Numbered from the stretch's first letter, positions 18,462 through 29,514 are shown. The stretch: 64,000 nt of DNA from Candidatus Neomicrothrix sp. UBA2983 (GCA_002346745.1 DEAL01000014.1:1-64000), one strand, 5' to 3'. Numbers and translations are program-made. The notes: generated from the letters alone by a model not told the origin.

Positions 18462-19289
18462 CTAACCGCCCAGATGCTCGAGGAGCCTCGGGACCAGGTC
18501 GGGGAGGCAGGCGTCGGGGACCTCGTGGCCGAGGCCCTCGACCAGCCACAGGTCGGCGCCCGGAATCCCGTCGGCGAGGGCCAGGCCGTGCTCGACCGGG
18601 AACACCGGGTCGGCGGTGCCGTGGACGACGAGCGTCCGCGCCCCGACCTCGCCCAGCCGGTCGAGGCGCGACGGCGACGAATTGACGGCCGGACCGTGGC
18701 CGGACTCCGGGTACCAGCAGCGGGACACGTCGGCGTCGGCCAGCAACACGGCGGCCTCCTCGTCGAACGGAAAGCGGGGACCGGCGAACAGACGGTCCAA
18801 CTCCACCAGCCAGGCCACCCGCTCCACGTGGTCGGCAGGAGACGGCGAGAAGAGCCGCTCGGCCATCCGGTCCACCAGCCAGTCCACCGGCGGCGGAAGC
18901 CGCTCGTCGCCCAGGCCCGGGGTGGTGCAAAGCAGGATCAGCGACCGGACCCGTTCCGGGTGGTCGAGGGCCAGGACCTGCGCCACCATGCCACCCATCG
19001 ACCGGCCGACCAGGTGGGCGGACCCGATGTCCTCGCCGTCCAGCACCCCGCAGGCGTCGGCGGCCAGGTCGGCCAGCGTGTAGCCCACCGACGCCGGCAA
19101 CTTGCTGGACAGGCCACAGTCCCGGGTGTCGAAACGCACGACCCGATGGCCCGCCTCCAGCAGCGGGTCGAGCAGCGCCTCCGACCAGCGCGTGCACTGG
19201 GTGTCGGCGCCCGACAGCAGCAGCACCGGCTCGCCGTCCTCCGGCCCGAAGGCCTCCACGTACAGCTCGACCGGCGGCCCGTCACCCAT
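18462..19289 (-). CDS. Alpha/beta-fold hydrolase
   Basis: A 275-residue alpha/beta hydrolase. The nucleophile elbow is LVGRSMGGM with S97. The acid is the Asp in VVHGTADPVFP and the base His in EGLGHEVPD, so the triad is complete. It resembles carboxylesterase and haloperoxidase-like members; the substrate is unknown. The ATG at 19289 lies 7 nt downstream of TACCCT (19302-19297), a leaderless layout. The longer upstream reading would overlap the divergent thioesterase and is rejected. It shares a 57-bp divergent promoter region with that gene. Confidence 0.88.
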   Translation of the reverse strand: MGDGPPVELYVEAFGPEDGEPVLLLSGADTQCTRWSEALLDPLLEAGHRVVRFDTRDCGLSSKLPASVGYTLADLAADACGVLDGEDIGSAHLVGRSMGGMVAQVLALDHPERVRSLILLCTTPGLGDERLPPPVDWLVDRMAERLFSPSPADHVERVAWLVELDRLFAGPRFPFDEEAAVLLADADVSRCWYPESGHGPAVNSSPSRLDRLGEVGARTLVVHGTADPVFPVEHGLALADGIPGADLWLVEGLGHEVPDACLPDLVPRLLEHLGG

Positions 19290-19346
19290 CGGTCGGAGGG
19301 TACCCCCAGCCGCCGGTCCGGCACGCCGGGGGCTAGCGTCCTGCAG

Positions 19347-19775
19347 GTGCCTGCGCGCCACCAGCACCCCGTCAAGGTCCGCTTCTACGAACTCGACCCC
19401 TACGGGCACCTCAACCACTCGGTGTACGTGCAGCTGTTCGAGACCGGTCGCATCGAGCTCCTCGACTCGGTGGGACTCGGCCTCCACGACCTCGAGGAAC
19501 GGGGCTACCGGTTCGTCGTCTCCCGGATCGAAACGCGGTTCCGGGCCTCAGCGGTGGGCGGCGACGCCCTCGTGATCGAGACCGAGGTGGTCGAGAACCG
19601 GCGAGCCTCGTCCCGCTGGGGGCAACGGATCCTGCGGGGCGACGAGGTCCTCGCCACCCAGGAGGTGCTGGCCGCCGTGACCGACACCGACGGTCGGCCC
19701 GTGCGCTCCCCGGACTTCATGGCCGAGGCGCTTGCGCCATACACGAACGACCCGGACGACGAAGGCGACGCCTGA
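19347..19775 (+). CDS. Acyl-CoA thioesterase, 4HBT hot-dog family
   Basis: A 142-residue hot-dog thioesterase. The 4-hydroxybenzoyl-CoA thioesterase motif is present: D17 in YELDPYGHLNHSVYVQLFE, with H21 and the following helix. The chemistry expected is hydrolysis of an acyl-CoA thioester. The GTG at 19347 lies 7 nt after TAGCGT (19334-19339), a leaderless start. Its stop overlaps the ATG of the DUF368 gene (TGATG), so the two are probably co-translated. Confidence 0.87.
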   Translation: MPARHQHPVKVRFYELDPYGHLNHSVYVQLFETGRIELLDSVGLGLHDLEERGYRFVVSRIETRFRASAVGGDALVIETEVVENRRASSRWGQRILRGDEVLATQEVLAAVTDTDGRPVRSPDFMAEALAPYTNDPDDEGDA

Positions 19776-20683
19776 TGGTCGGCGGCGGGAAGAGGGCGGC
19801 ACGGGTCGCCCAGGGCGCCCTCATGGGTGCCGCCAACACCGTGCCCGGGGTGTCGGGCGGGACCCTCGCCCTCATGTTCGGGATCTACGAGCGTCTCATC
19901 GGTGCCATCCGGGACGGCGCCCGGGCGGTGCTCCGGTTCGTCCGGGGCGACCTCCGAGGCGGGCTGGCCGGACTGCGGGCCGTCGACTGGGCGCTCCTGC
20001 TTCCCCTCGCCGCCGGCGCATTCCTCACGGTTGTGCTGCTGGCCGGCCTCCTCGAGACCGGTCTCGAAGAGCACCCCGAAGCGATGGCCGGGCTGTTCCT
20101 CGGCCTGGTGGTGGCCTCGATCGTCGTTTCCTGGCGGCTCCCCGACTGGGACCCGGCCCGACTGGCGCTGATGTCGGTCGTCGGCGTCGGCGTGTTCGCC
20201 GCCCTCGGCTGGCAGTCGGGCCCGGTCGGCGACCCGTCGCCGCCGCTGCTGTTCGCGGCCGGGGCAATCGCCATCTGCGCCATGATCCTGCCCGGCCTGT
20301 CGGGGTCGTTCCTGCTGCTCATGTTCGGCATGTACGAGGCGGTGCTGGAGGTGATCGACGACCGTCTGCTCGTCGACGCCGCCATCTTCGGCGTGGGCGC
20401 AGTCCTGGGGCTGGCCCTGTTCGCCTCCCTGCTGACCCGCCTGCTCGAACGGCACCACGACACGATACTGGTGGTGCTGATCGGCCTCATGGTCGGGTCA
20501 CTGCGGGTGCTGTGGCCGTGGCCCAACGGCGTGGGCGTCATCGGCGACACGGCCGACACCTCGATCTCGGGCACCGGCCTCGACTGGCCGCCCGCCGGCG
20601 ACCTGTCCGCCCCGCTGCTGCTGGCCGCCGCCGCCTTCGGCGTCGTCCTCGCCGTCGACCGCTTCGCCCGCTCCCGAGCCTGA
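19775..20683 (+). CDS. DUF368 family membrane protein (PopT-type)
   Basis: A 302-residue multi-pass membrane protein of DUF368. Both family signatures are visible: GAANTVPGVSGGT near residue 20 and ILPGLSGSFLLLMFGMYEAV near 180. DUF368 (PopT) proteins have been implicated in returning undecaprenyl phosphate across the membrane for wall synthesis. The start overlaps the thioesterase stop by one base. Its end lies 2 bp from the convergent gene at 20686. The family is firm; the transport role rests on published work on relatives. Confidence 0.88.
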   Translation: MVGGGKRAARVAQGALMGAANTVPGVSGGTLALMFGIYERLIGAIRDGARAVLRFVRGDLRGGLAGLRAVDWALLLPLAAGAFLTVVLLAGLLETGLEEHPEAMAGLFLGLVVASIVVSWRLPDWDPARLALMSVVGVGVFAALGWQSGPVGDPSPPLLFAAGAIAICAMILPGLSGSFLLLMFGMYEAVLEVIDDRLLVDAAIFGVGAVLGLALFASLLTRLLERHHDTILVVLIGLMVGSLRVLWPWPNGVGVIGDTADTSISGTGLDWPPAGDLSAPLLLAAAAFGVVLAVDRFARSRA

Positions 20684-20685
20684 GG

Positions 20686-21615
20686 TCAGGAGGGCTGGTT
20701 GAGTTCCAGCCAGGCGTGGCCCCGGCGACCGTCGGCGGCGGTCACCGCAACCAGGCCACGGGGGAACCGGGACTCCCGGCCGTCGTCGGGGTGCGTGAGC
20801 AGCACCGGCGCCCAGGCAACGGGCTCGACCTCAAGACACAGGTCGCCCAACTCGAGGGTCCCCGCCGTCGGGATCCCCTCCGGGCCGAGCACCGGGGACG
20901 AGACGACCCCGTACTCGGGCACCAGGCCGTCCGGCGACGACCGGTAGCCGATCCCTCCGCCGCGGCCCACCACCTGCACGGCGTGGAACCGCTCACCGTC
21001 CTCGAGCCGGCCCGAACACCAGGTCCAGCCGTCTGCCCACCAGTCCCGAACACCCCACGAGTGGTCCCGCTGCCCCCAGCCGTCGAGGTCGATACGTCGG
21101 TCGCCGACCAGAACCTCGCCGGCGACCCGGCACGGGACCTCGTAGCGGGTGGCGACCCCGTAGTGGAACGCCCACAGGTCGCCGGTGTCGGGTCCGTCGG
21201 TCTCCCAGCCCAGGTCCAGGCCGACCGGGATCCGGTCGCCGAGCAGGCCCGCCGGGCCGGACCGGTAGGCCTCAGCCGGGTCGTCGACGGCCACCCCGAA
21301 CGCCTCGACGCCGACGCTGAAGTGGTCCAGCGGTGCCTCCACGACCAGGTCGGCCCAGAGGCCGGGGGCCCGGACCTCGAGGCCCGGCTCACGCGGTAGC
21401 GGCGCCTCCTGGTCGACCACGAACACCGTCGGCCCGTCCGCCTCGACGAGGCAGCACCAGAACCAGGACACCCCGAGTTCCGGATAGAGGCCGAGGCGGA
21501 CGTAGCCACCTCCGCGGCCCTCGGGGTCGAACCAGTCCAGGTAGTACGACTCGTTCCAGAGCCGCTCGCCGTCCGACTCGTGGCGGCGCTCGGCGGCGGG
21601 GGGGACGTCGTGCAC
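20686..21615 (-). CDS. AttH/CrtC-like (lipocalin-type) protein
   Basis: A 309-residue protein with tryptophan-rich beta segments such as GWGQRDHSWGVRDWWADGW and LWAFHYGVATRYEV. These suggest the double lipocalin-like fold of AttH, hydroxyneurosporene hydratase and DUF7064/7065 proteins. No signal peptide is seen, so it is probably cytoplasmic. GTG start at 21615 with GGGGAGG 8 nt upstream; it follows the previous gene by 3 bp and is the last of a three-gene operon with a phosphohistidine-domain protein. The reaction is unknown. Confidence 0.72.
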   Translation of the reverse strand: MHDVPPAAERRHESDGERLWNESYYLDWFDPEGRGGGYVRLGLYPELGVSWFWCCLVEADGPTVFVVDQEAPLPREPGLEVRAPGLWADLVVEAPLDHFSVGVEAFGVAVDDPAEAYRSGPAGLLGDRIPVGLDLGWETDGPDTGDLWAFHYGVATRYEVPCRVAGEVLVGDRRIDLDGWGQRDHSWGVRDWWADGWTWCSGRLEDGERFHAVQVVGRGGGIGYRSSPDGLVPEYGVVSSPVLGPEGIPTAGTLELGDLCLEVEPVAWAPVLLTHPDDGRESRFPRGLVAVTAADGRRGHAWLELNQPS

Positions 21616-21618
21616 CGG

Positions 21619-22734
21619 CTAGGCCTCCCCGTAGGGCGCGTACAGGTCGGCGTCGGTGTCCCGCTCCGGTGGCTCGACGTCGGCGGTGACCAGTGGGTAG
21701 AGGTCGGCCGGGGTGTCGCGGGGGCACGTCCAGTCGATGTCGCCGGCCACGCCGGCGATCTCGGCGAACGGCCGCAGGAAGGTGAAGTACACGTACGCCC
21801 CGCAGGCGATCTGCTCGTCCCGGTCCATGCCGACGATGGCCCGGTAGTGGGCCTTCTGGGCGGCGCGCGCGGCGTCGGCGGTGGCCGCCAGGCCGGCGTC
21901 GTCGACCGGGTCCAGCCCGCCACCGTCGGTCGTCCAGAGGGCGAATCCGACCAGGTGCTCCAGGTAGTCCTCGGGATCGCCGACCGTGGTGCCGTAGTCG
22001 GTGACCGTCAGGTCGACGTCATCGTCGAACGCCAGCACGGCTGTCAGGCCCGAGTGCGGCACGCCGCCCGCCACGTCGGACCACCAGAAGTCGCTGCGGC
22101 CGAGGCGGAAGAAGTCCCGGACGACGACCTGCCGGCCGTCGGCCAGCCGGTACGGGCCGGTGTCGCCATGGCCAACCCGCGTATCGAAGTACAGCAGGAA
22201 CAGGTGGCTCACGAGCGTGGAGAGGTGCCGGCGCAGATCGGCCCGCCGGTCGTCGTCGACCGGCGTCAGGCCGGCCGCCAGTGCCTCGACCGTCGCCGGG
22301 TCGAACGCCTCGATCCGGTTGCCGGCGTCTGCCGCATGGAGCAGGCCGCTGCCCCGGTACGTCTGCGACGTGCGCGCCCAGAAGTCCAGCACCGTGTGGG
22401 TGCGCCCCACGGCGTCCAGCGACGGGTCCACCATCGCCATCACGTTGCGGCCGATCAGGAAGAAGTTGGCGACGCCCCAGAGGAACACCGAGTCGGCCTG
22501 GCAGCCGGGCCGGCGGGCCCGCGCCCCGACCTCCTCGGGAGGCATGGCGGCCGTGATCGCCCCGATGGCCTCCGGGTAGCGCAGGAACGCCTCGATGCAC
22601 GAGACGACCACGTACTGCTGGACCGGGATCAGTTGCGAGGAATAGGCGGTGCGCTCGTGGACCAGCACCTTCGAAACCCGGTTGACCTCGGCCAGCAGCG
22701 CATTCACGCGCTGGCGCTGCCCGGCCTCGCTCAC
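21619..22734 (-). CDS. Uncharacterised 371-aa protein, partner of a phosphohistidine domain
   Basis: I do not recognise this protein. It is soluble, without signal peptide or membrane helix, rich in Asp, Ala and aromatic residues, with segments YSSQLIPVQQYVVVSCIEAF, RDFFRLGRSDFWWSDVAGG and QIACGAYVYFTFLRPF. GTG start at 22734 overlaps the stop of the upstream swivelling-domain gene (GTGA), so the two proteins are probably made in equal amounts and may form one enzyme. No ATP-grasp or kinase motif is obvious. Codon use is like its neighbours. Confidence 0.75.
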   Translation of the reverse strand: MSEAGQRQRVNALLAEVNRVSKVLVHERTAYSSQLIPVQQYVVVSCIEAFLRYPEAIGAITAAMPPEEVGARARRPGCQADSVFLWGVANFFLIGRNVMAMVDPSLDAVGRTHTVLDFWARTSQTYRGSGLLHAADAGNRIEAFDPATVEALAAGLTPVDDDRRADLRRHLSTLVSHLFLLYFDTRVGHGDTGPYRLADGRQVVVRDFFRLGRSDFWWSDVAGGVPHSGLTAVLAFDDDVDLTVTDYGTTVGDPEDYLEHLVGFALWTTDGGGLDPVDDAGLAATADAARAAQKAHYRAIVGMDRDEQIACGAYVYFTFLRPFAEIAGVAGDIDWTCPRDTPADLYPLVTADVEPPERDTDADLYAPYGEA

Positions 22735-23075
22735 GGCTCGGTCCGGGTGACGGTCCCAGTGGCCCCGTCGAGTTCGACAAGGGTCCCGTCCGGCGGCTCC
22801 GACGACAGGTCGGCGGCGATCACGCCCGGCACCCGGAACTCCCGGCTGACGATGCCGATGTGGCTGCGGATCGTGCCGCCCGTGCACACCACGCCGGCCA
22901 GCTCGTCGAAGATCGGTGACAGGAAGGTCGCCCCGGCGTCCCGGATCACCGCCACGATCCCCTCGGCGCCACGGTCCATCAGGTCCAGCACGTCGCCGGG
23001 CCCCTCGAGGCGTCGCCACGTCCCCCGGGCGGTGCCGAACTCGTAGGTGGGGTCGCCGCGTCCGATCTGCTCCAC
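22731..23075 (-). CDS. Free-standing PEP-utilising swivelling (phosphohistidine) domain protein
   Basis: A 114-residue protein consisting almost only of the mobile phosphohistidine domain seen in PEP synthase, PPDK and enzyme I. The active motif CTGGTIRSHIGIVSREF contains H72 in the expected place, followed by the conserved RVPGVIA. The neighbouring ATP-binding and PEP-binding domains of normal family members are absent. GTG start at 23075 is 7 nt after TACCGT (23088-23083), leaderless. It heads an operon with the unknown 371-residue protein and an AttH-like protein. It may carry a phosphate between two active sites. Confidence 0.8.
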   Translation of the reverse strand: MEQIGRGDPTYEFGTARGTWRRLEGPGDVLDLMDRGAEGIVAVIRDAGATFLSPIFDELAGVVCTGGTIRSHIGIVSREFRVPGVIAADLSSEPPDGTLVELDGATGTVTRTEP

Positions 23076-23149
23076 GGCCGGGACGGTAGCCCTGACCCGG
23101 GCCGGCGGTCCGAGCCGGGTGGCCGTCGGCCGGTGCCTAGGCTGCCGCC

Positions 23150-23536
23150 GTGGCCGCCCCCGAACCGCTCAGCGACGACTGGATCGCCGCCCTGGATGAG
23201 GCCGTCCGCGTCCTGCGACTGGACGGTCCGGACCCCTCACTCCGTCTCGAGTACCGCGTCGCGGACGGGCCGACATGGCACGTGGCGATCGACGGCGACG
23301 GGGCCCGCGTGCACCCCGGCCCGGCGGACGGCGCCGATGTCTCGTTCTCGACGGACCGGGCGACGGCCCTGGCCTTCGCGGCCGGCGACCTGGACCCGCT
23401 CGACGCGGTCATCACCGGCGACCTCTCGATCGGCGGCGACCCGCGCCGGCTGGTCGAGCATCAGGGGTTGCTGGACGACCTCAGCGGCCTGTTCGCCGGA
23501 CTGTTCGCCGGCAGCCGCGGGACGGACCCCGGCTAG
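23150..23536 (+). CDS. SCP2 sterol-binding domain protein
   Basis: A 128-residue protein with one SCP2-like domain. Recognisable parts are LEYRVADGPTWHVAIDGD, the FSTDRATALAFAAGDLDP turn and the GDLSIGGDPRRL end that line the hydrophobic tunnel. Such proteins bind lipids or act with acyl-CoA enzymes. The GTG at 23150 lies 6 nt after TAGGCT (23138-23143), leaderless. It is divergent from the swivelling-domain operon and its stop codon overlaps that of mdh tail to tail by 3 bp. Confidence 0.82.
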   Translation: MAAPEPLSDDWIAALDEAVRVLRLDGPDPSLRLEYRVADGPTWHVAIDGDGARVHPGPADGADVSFSTDRATALAFAAGDLDPLDAVITGDLSIGGDPRRLVEHQGLLDDLSGLFAGLFAGSRGTDPG

Positions 23537-24522
23537 ATCAGGCCCAGCTCCCGGACGGTGTCGCGCTCCTCGGCCAGTTCCGCCGCCGAGGCGTCGATCC
23601 GGGCACGCGAGAAGTCGTCGATCTCGAGGCCCTGCACGATCGACCACTCGCCGTCGGCGCAGGTCATCGGGAACGAGGACATGAGGCCCTCGGGCACGCC
23701 GTAGCTGCCGTCGGACGGGACCGCCATCGACACCCAGTCGCCGTCCGGCGTGCCGAGCACCCAGTCGTGGACGTGGTCGACGGCGGCGTTGGCGGCCGAG
23801 GCGGCGCTCGAGGCGCCACGGGCCTCGATGATGGCGGCACCACGCTGCTGGACGGTCGGGATGAAGTCGCCCTCCAGCCATGCCTGGTCGTCGATCGCCG
23901 CCGCGGCGGACCGACCGCCCACCTCGCAGCGGAACAGGTCCGGGTACTGGGTGGCGGAGTGGTTGCCCCAGATCGTCATCTTCCGAACGTCGGCGACGGG
24001 CACGCCGAGCTTCTGGGCCACCTGCGTGAGCGCACGGTTGTGGTCGAGGCGGGTCATCGCCGTGAACCGCTCGTTCGGCACGTCCGGGGCGTTGTGCATG
24101 GCAATGAGGGCGTTGGTGTTGGCCGGGTTGCCGACCACGAGCACGCGCAGGTCGTCGTCGGCGTGGTCGTTGAGGGCCCTGCCCTGGACGGTGAAGATGG
24201 CGCCGTTGGCCTCGAGGAGGTCCTTGCGCTCCATGCCCTTGGTGCGGGGGCGGGAGCCGACCAGCAGCGCCACGCCGGCCCCGTCGAACGCCGTGTTCGG
24301 ATCGTCGCTCAGGACCATCGAGTCCACCAGCGGGAAGGCACAGTCGTCGATCTCCATGGCGACACCCTCGAGGGCGCCCATGGCCGGCGGGATCTCCAGC
24401 AGTTGCAGGATCACGGGCTGGTCGGGGCCGAGCAGCTGGCCGCTGGCGATGCGGAAGACGAGGCTGTAGCCGATCTGGCCGGCGGCTCCGGTGACGGCGA
24501 CTCGGACGGGGGTGGCGCTCAC
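23533..24522 (-). CDS. mdh: Malate dehydrogenase
   Basis: A 329-residue NAD-dependent malate dehydrogenase of the cytosolic-type (MDH group 2) form. The Rossmann motif TGAAGQIGYSL is at residues 11-21; the catalytic Asp-His pair is seen as RLDHNRA and IWGNHSATQYPD. The substrate loop has RPRTKGMERKDLL. GTG start at 24522 with AGGAGC about 6 nt upstream. With icd, sucCD and sdhCAB it gives most of the TCA cycle in this window. Confidence 0.96.
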   Translation of the reverse strand: MSATPVRVAVTGAAGQIGYSLVFRIASGQLLGPDQPVILQLLEIPPAMGALEGVAMEIDDCAFPLVDSMVLSDDPNTAFDGAGVALLVGSRPRTKGMERKDLLEANGAIFTVQGRALNDHADDDLRVLVVGNPANTNALIAMHNAPDVPNERFTAMTRLDHNRALTQVAQKLGVPVADVRKMTIWGNHSATQYPDLFRCEVGGRSAAAAIDDQAWLEGDFIPTVQQRGAAIIEARGASSAASAANAAVDHVHDWVLGTPDGDWVSMAVPSDGSYGVPEGLMSSFPMTCADGEWSIVQGLEIDDFSRARIDASAAELAEERDTVRELGLI

Positions 24523-24558
24523 GTGGGCTCCTGAACACTCGAGGGGTACCCGCCGAGG

Positions 24559-26508
24559 CTACCGACGGCCCCGCCGGGCCTCCCAGCCAGCGGGGGATGA
24601 CGTTCGTCGCCGGGTCGGGGCGACGGCCGCTAAGCCGGCGCGCGTGGCGCCCTGCCAGGAGGCGTGGAGGCCCGTGTAGACCCCGCCGGCGGTCGCCAGG
24701 TCGGCGTGACGGCCCCGCTCGACGATCCGGCCGTCATCGAAGACGAGGACCAGGTCGGCCCGCTCGGCGGTCGAGAGCCGATGGGCGATGCTGATCGTCG
24801 TCCGGCCCTCCGAGAGCCGGGCCAGGGCGACCTCGAGTGCCTGCTCGGTCTCCGGGTCGACCGCCGACGTGGCCTCGTCGAGGATGAGGAGCCCGGGGTC
24901 GGCCAGATGGGCACGGGCGAGCGCCACGAGCTGGCGTTCGCCGACCGACAGCGATTCGCCCCGCTCGCCGACCGGCGTGTCGATTCCGGCCGGGAGCGTG
25001 GCCACCCAGTCCTCGAGCCCCAGGGCGGCGATGGCGGCGGCGGCGTCCCCTGGTGTGGCGTCGGGCCGCCCATACCGGATGTTCTCCCCGACGGTGGCGT
25101 CGAACAGGAAGCCGTCCTGGGGCACCATGCGCACCACCGACCGGCGGACGACGGGGTCGACCTCCCGGAGGTCGGTACCGCCGACGAGCATCCGTCCGGC
25201 GGTCGGATCGGCCAGGCGCGCCACCAGCTTGGCGAACGTGGTCTTGCCGGAGCCGGTCTCGCCGACCACCGCAACCGAGGCACCGACGGGAATGTCGACG
25301 TCGATGCCGTGCAGCACCCGCTCCCCCTCGCGGTACCGGAACTCCACCGCCTCGGCCCGGACCTCGAGCGGCCCGGCGGGCAGCCGACGGCCGTCGACCG
25401 GTTCGACGACGTCGGGCTCGATGTCGAGTACGTCGAGGATCTTCCACCAGCCAGCGAGGGCGGTCTGGGTCTGGTCCAGCACCTCGCCGATCACGGTGAT
25501 CGGCGCCACCAGCAGGTTGGCGAGGAACACGAACGCCACCAGTTCGCCGGCGCTGACCCCCCAGGCGTCGCCCCACCACACGCCCGAGGCGACCACCGTG
25601 GCGATGGCGGCCAGGCCGACGACGTCGGTGAGTGGGAGGACCAACGAGAAGTAGCGCATCGCCCGCATCTGCTGGCGGTACTGCCGGTCGACCGCCCCGT
25701 GCAGCCCCGCCCTTGTGGTCTCCCGCTGTCCGTAGCCGCGGACCACGTCCATGCCCAGCACCGCTTCGGAGATCTGGGCCAGCGTCTCCGACACCCGGGT
25801 CCGGAGGCGGTCGTAGGCCCGCAGCTGGCCGCGCTGAACGGCCCGCAGCACCGGCAGCAGCGGCACGTGGACTGCCAGCGTGACCGCCGCCAGCTGCCAC
25901 GAGAACACGAACATGATCGCCAGCACGGCCACGATCTGGATGCTGCTGATGATCCAGGCGACCGCCCCCCACTGGGCGAACTTGTTGAGGGCCTCCACGT
26001 CGCTGGTGACCCGGGCGGTGAGCGCCCCCTTCCGGGCCGCGGTGTGCTCGGCGAGGCTGAGCCGGTGCAGGTGGGCGAACGTGCGGACCCGCAGCCCGTA
26101 GAGCACATCCTCGGCGGTGCGGGCCAGCCGCAGGTACGTGGAGCGCTCGAGGGCGATGCCGAGTGACACCAGGCCGGCGGCCACGCCGGTGAGGAGCAGC
26201 ACCAGCCCGAGGCGGACGTCGTCGCCGAGGAGGCCCCGGTCCAGGACCGCCTGGATGGTCAGCGGGACGAGTAGCTTGCCGGCGGCCACCGCCAGCGCCA
26301 TGAGGACGGTCAGCAGCAGGCCGGCCCGCAGCTCGGGCGACGCCGCCAGGCCGCGGCGCAGGACCGCCAACGATCCGGCCCCCTCGATGTCCTGGAGGAG
26401 CCGGACCTCGCCCTCATCGCCAGCGACGGCCTCGTGGTCCTCCCAGGGCCCGCCGGCCTCGACGCCGGCGTCCTCGCCCGGGAACGGGGTCGGGGGTCGG
26501 TCCGTCAC
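24559..26508 (-). CDS. ABC exporter half-transporter, second subunit
   Basis: A 649-residue fusion of a six-helix type IV exporter membrane domain (about residues 60-350) with an ATPase domain (about 385-610). Walker A is GETGSGKTT, the signature is LSVGERQ, and Walker B is LLILDEATSA. The signature lacks the standard LSGGQ form, and the partner has LSGGQRQ, a pattern typical of heterodimeric exporters with one weak site. GTG start overlaps the stop of the upstream subunit (GTGA). The substrate, drug or lipid, is unknown. Confidence 0.92.
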   Translation of the reverse strand: MTDRPPTPFPGEDAGVEAGGPWEDHEAVAGDEGEVRLLQDIEGAGSLAVLRRGLAASPELRAGLLLTVLMALAVAAGKLLVPLTIQAVLDRGLLGDDVRLGLVLLLTGVAAGLVSLGIALERSTYLRLARTAEDVLYGLRVRTFAHLHRLSLAEHTAARKGALTARVTSDVEALNKFAQWGAVAWIISSIQIVAVLAIMFVFSWQLAAVTLAVHVPLLPVLRAVQRGQLRAYDRLRTRVSETLAQISEAVLGMDVVRGYGQRETTRAGLHGAVDRQYRQQMRAMRYFSLVLPLTDVVGLAAIATVVASGVWWGDAWGVSAGELVAFVFLANLLVAPITVIGEVLDQTQTALAGWWKILDVLDIEPDVVEPVDGRRLPAGPLEVRAEAVEFRYREGERVLHGIDVDIPVGASVAVVGETGSGKTTFAKLVARLADPTAGRMLVGGTDLREVDPVVRRSVVRMVPQDGFLFDATVGENIRYGRPDATPGDAAAAIAALGLEDWVATLPAGIDTPVGERGESLSVGERQLVALARAHLADPGLLILDEATSAVDPETEQALEVALARLSEGRTTISIAHRLSTAERADLVLVFDDGRIVERGRHADLATAGGVYTGLHASWQGATRAGLAAVAPTRRRTSSPAGWEARRGRR

Positions 26509-28272
26509 GCGGCGGTCCCCTCGTAGGCGCGGACCAGGGCCGCGTAGGCGGGGATCCCCAGGAGCTCGTCGTGGGGGCCCTCGGCGGCAATGCGCCCGTC
26601 CTCGAGGAACAGCACCCGGTCGGCGAGGCGGATCGTCGCCAGCCGGTGGGCGACAACCAGCAGCGTGTGGCCCTCCTGGCGGCGCAGGTTGCCGAGGATC
26701 TCCGCCTCGACGACGGGGTCGACGGCCGAGGTGGCGTCGTCGAGGAGGAGCACCCGGGGACGCCGCAGGAGGGCGCGTGCAAGGGCGAGTCGCTGGCGCT
26801 GTCCGCCCGACAGCGTGACGCCGCGCTCGCCGACGACGGTTTCGAGGCCGCCGGGCAGGTGGTCGACGAAGTCGGCGGCAGCCACCTGCCGGAGCACCCG
26901 ACGGACCTCGTCGTCGTCGACCTCCCGGTCGAGGACCAGGTTCCGGCGGACGGTGTCGGCGAACAGGAACGTCTCCTGGAACACCGGGGCGACCACGTCC
27001 GGCACCCCGTCGGCGCCCAGGTCGGCGACGTCGACGCCGCCGAGGGCGATGTGGCCACCGGTCACCGGCATCAGGCCCGCCATCAGGTCGAAGAGGGTGC
27101 TCTTGCCGGATCCGGTCGCACCGACGAGGGCCACCGACTCACCGGCGGCGACGTCGGCGCTGAGCCCGTCGAGGACCGGTGTGCCGTCCTCGTAGGCGAA
27201 CACCACGGCGTCGAAGCGGACGCCGACGCCGGCGGGCACCGCGGGCGGATCTGACGGACGGTCCTCGACCTCCGACCCGAGGACCTCGTCGATGCGGTCC
27301 ATCGCCACCACCGACCGGGGCATCTCCTGGAAGAGGAACCCGAGGATCTCCATGGGCGCGGCCAGCAGGTTGAACAGGGCCATCGACCGGACCACGTCGC
27401 CGACGGTGACGGTGCCGGCGTCAACGAGCAGCGCACCCAGGAGGAGGAGCACCATGATCCCGAGGTTCGGGAGGGCGTAGACCCAGGGCAGGAACACCGC
27501 CCGCAGCCGACCGATCTCGATGCGTTCCCGCCGGAGCAGGTCGGAGGCCTCGGCCAGGCGCTCGACCTCGTCGGCCTCGCGGCCCAGGGTCTTGACGACG
27601 AGGATGCCGTCGAGGCTCTCGTGGGCGATCCCGGACACGACCCCGACCCACTCCTGGGCCCGTGCGGCCGGGGCCTCGACGGCCCGGGTGTAGCGCTGGT
27701 TGATGACAGCCAGGGTCGGGAACAGCACGAGCGCCACCAGGACGAACCACGGATGGACCAGCAGGAGGCTGACCAGCGACACGACGACCAGTGCCACGAC
27801 CGACATGGAGAACGCCAGCGGCATCAGCATCGACGAGGCGGTCTCGACGTCGGCGTCGGCGTGGGCGAGGAGGCGCCCCGCCGGCCGAGACCGGTAGAAC
27901 GCCAGCGGGGTGTCGAGGTAGCGGTCGAGGATGGCGAGCCGCCACGTCCGCTGCGTCCGGGCGACGGCGGTGAAGTTGAAGAACCGACGCACCATCATCG
28001 ACACGCCACGCACCACGCCGACCAGGGCGATCGCGACGGCACCGGCCAGGGCCGTGCCACGGTCGACGCCACCGCCGTCGAGGCCGGGGACGATCAGCTC
28101 GTCGGTGACCCGACCCAGGACGACCGTGTACCCGACGACGGCCACGGCAAACACATTGGCTCCCGTGATGCCGAGCAGGTGCGGCAGGGGGTGGGCGCGG
28201 AAGGACCGGACGATGAGCCGGCCCCCGCGCCGGAAGACCCCGTCCGCCTCCGGTGGCGCCGGGGGCGGGTCG

Positions 28273-28286
<14 letters not shown>
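26505..28286 (-). CDS. ABC exporter half-transporter, first subunit
   Basis: A 593-residue membrane-ATPase fusion. Six hydrophobic helices occupy about residues 30-310. The ATPase has Walker A GATGSGKST, signature LSGGQRQRLALARALL, and Walker B VLLLDDATSAVDP. In the last motif Asp replaces the catalytic Glu after the Walker B Asp, so this subunit probably carries the degenerate site, complemented by its partner. The apparent start is TTG at 28286, which overlaps the icd 3' end by 14 bp; a downstream start cannot be excluded. Confidence 0.9.
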
Positions 28287-29469
<1,183 letters not shown>

Positions 29470-29514
29470 GCCGTCGACCCTATCCAGCGCCGGCCCGCAG
29501 CGGCGAAGTCGCGT

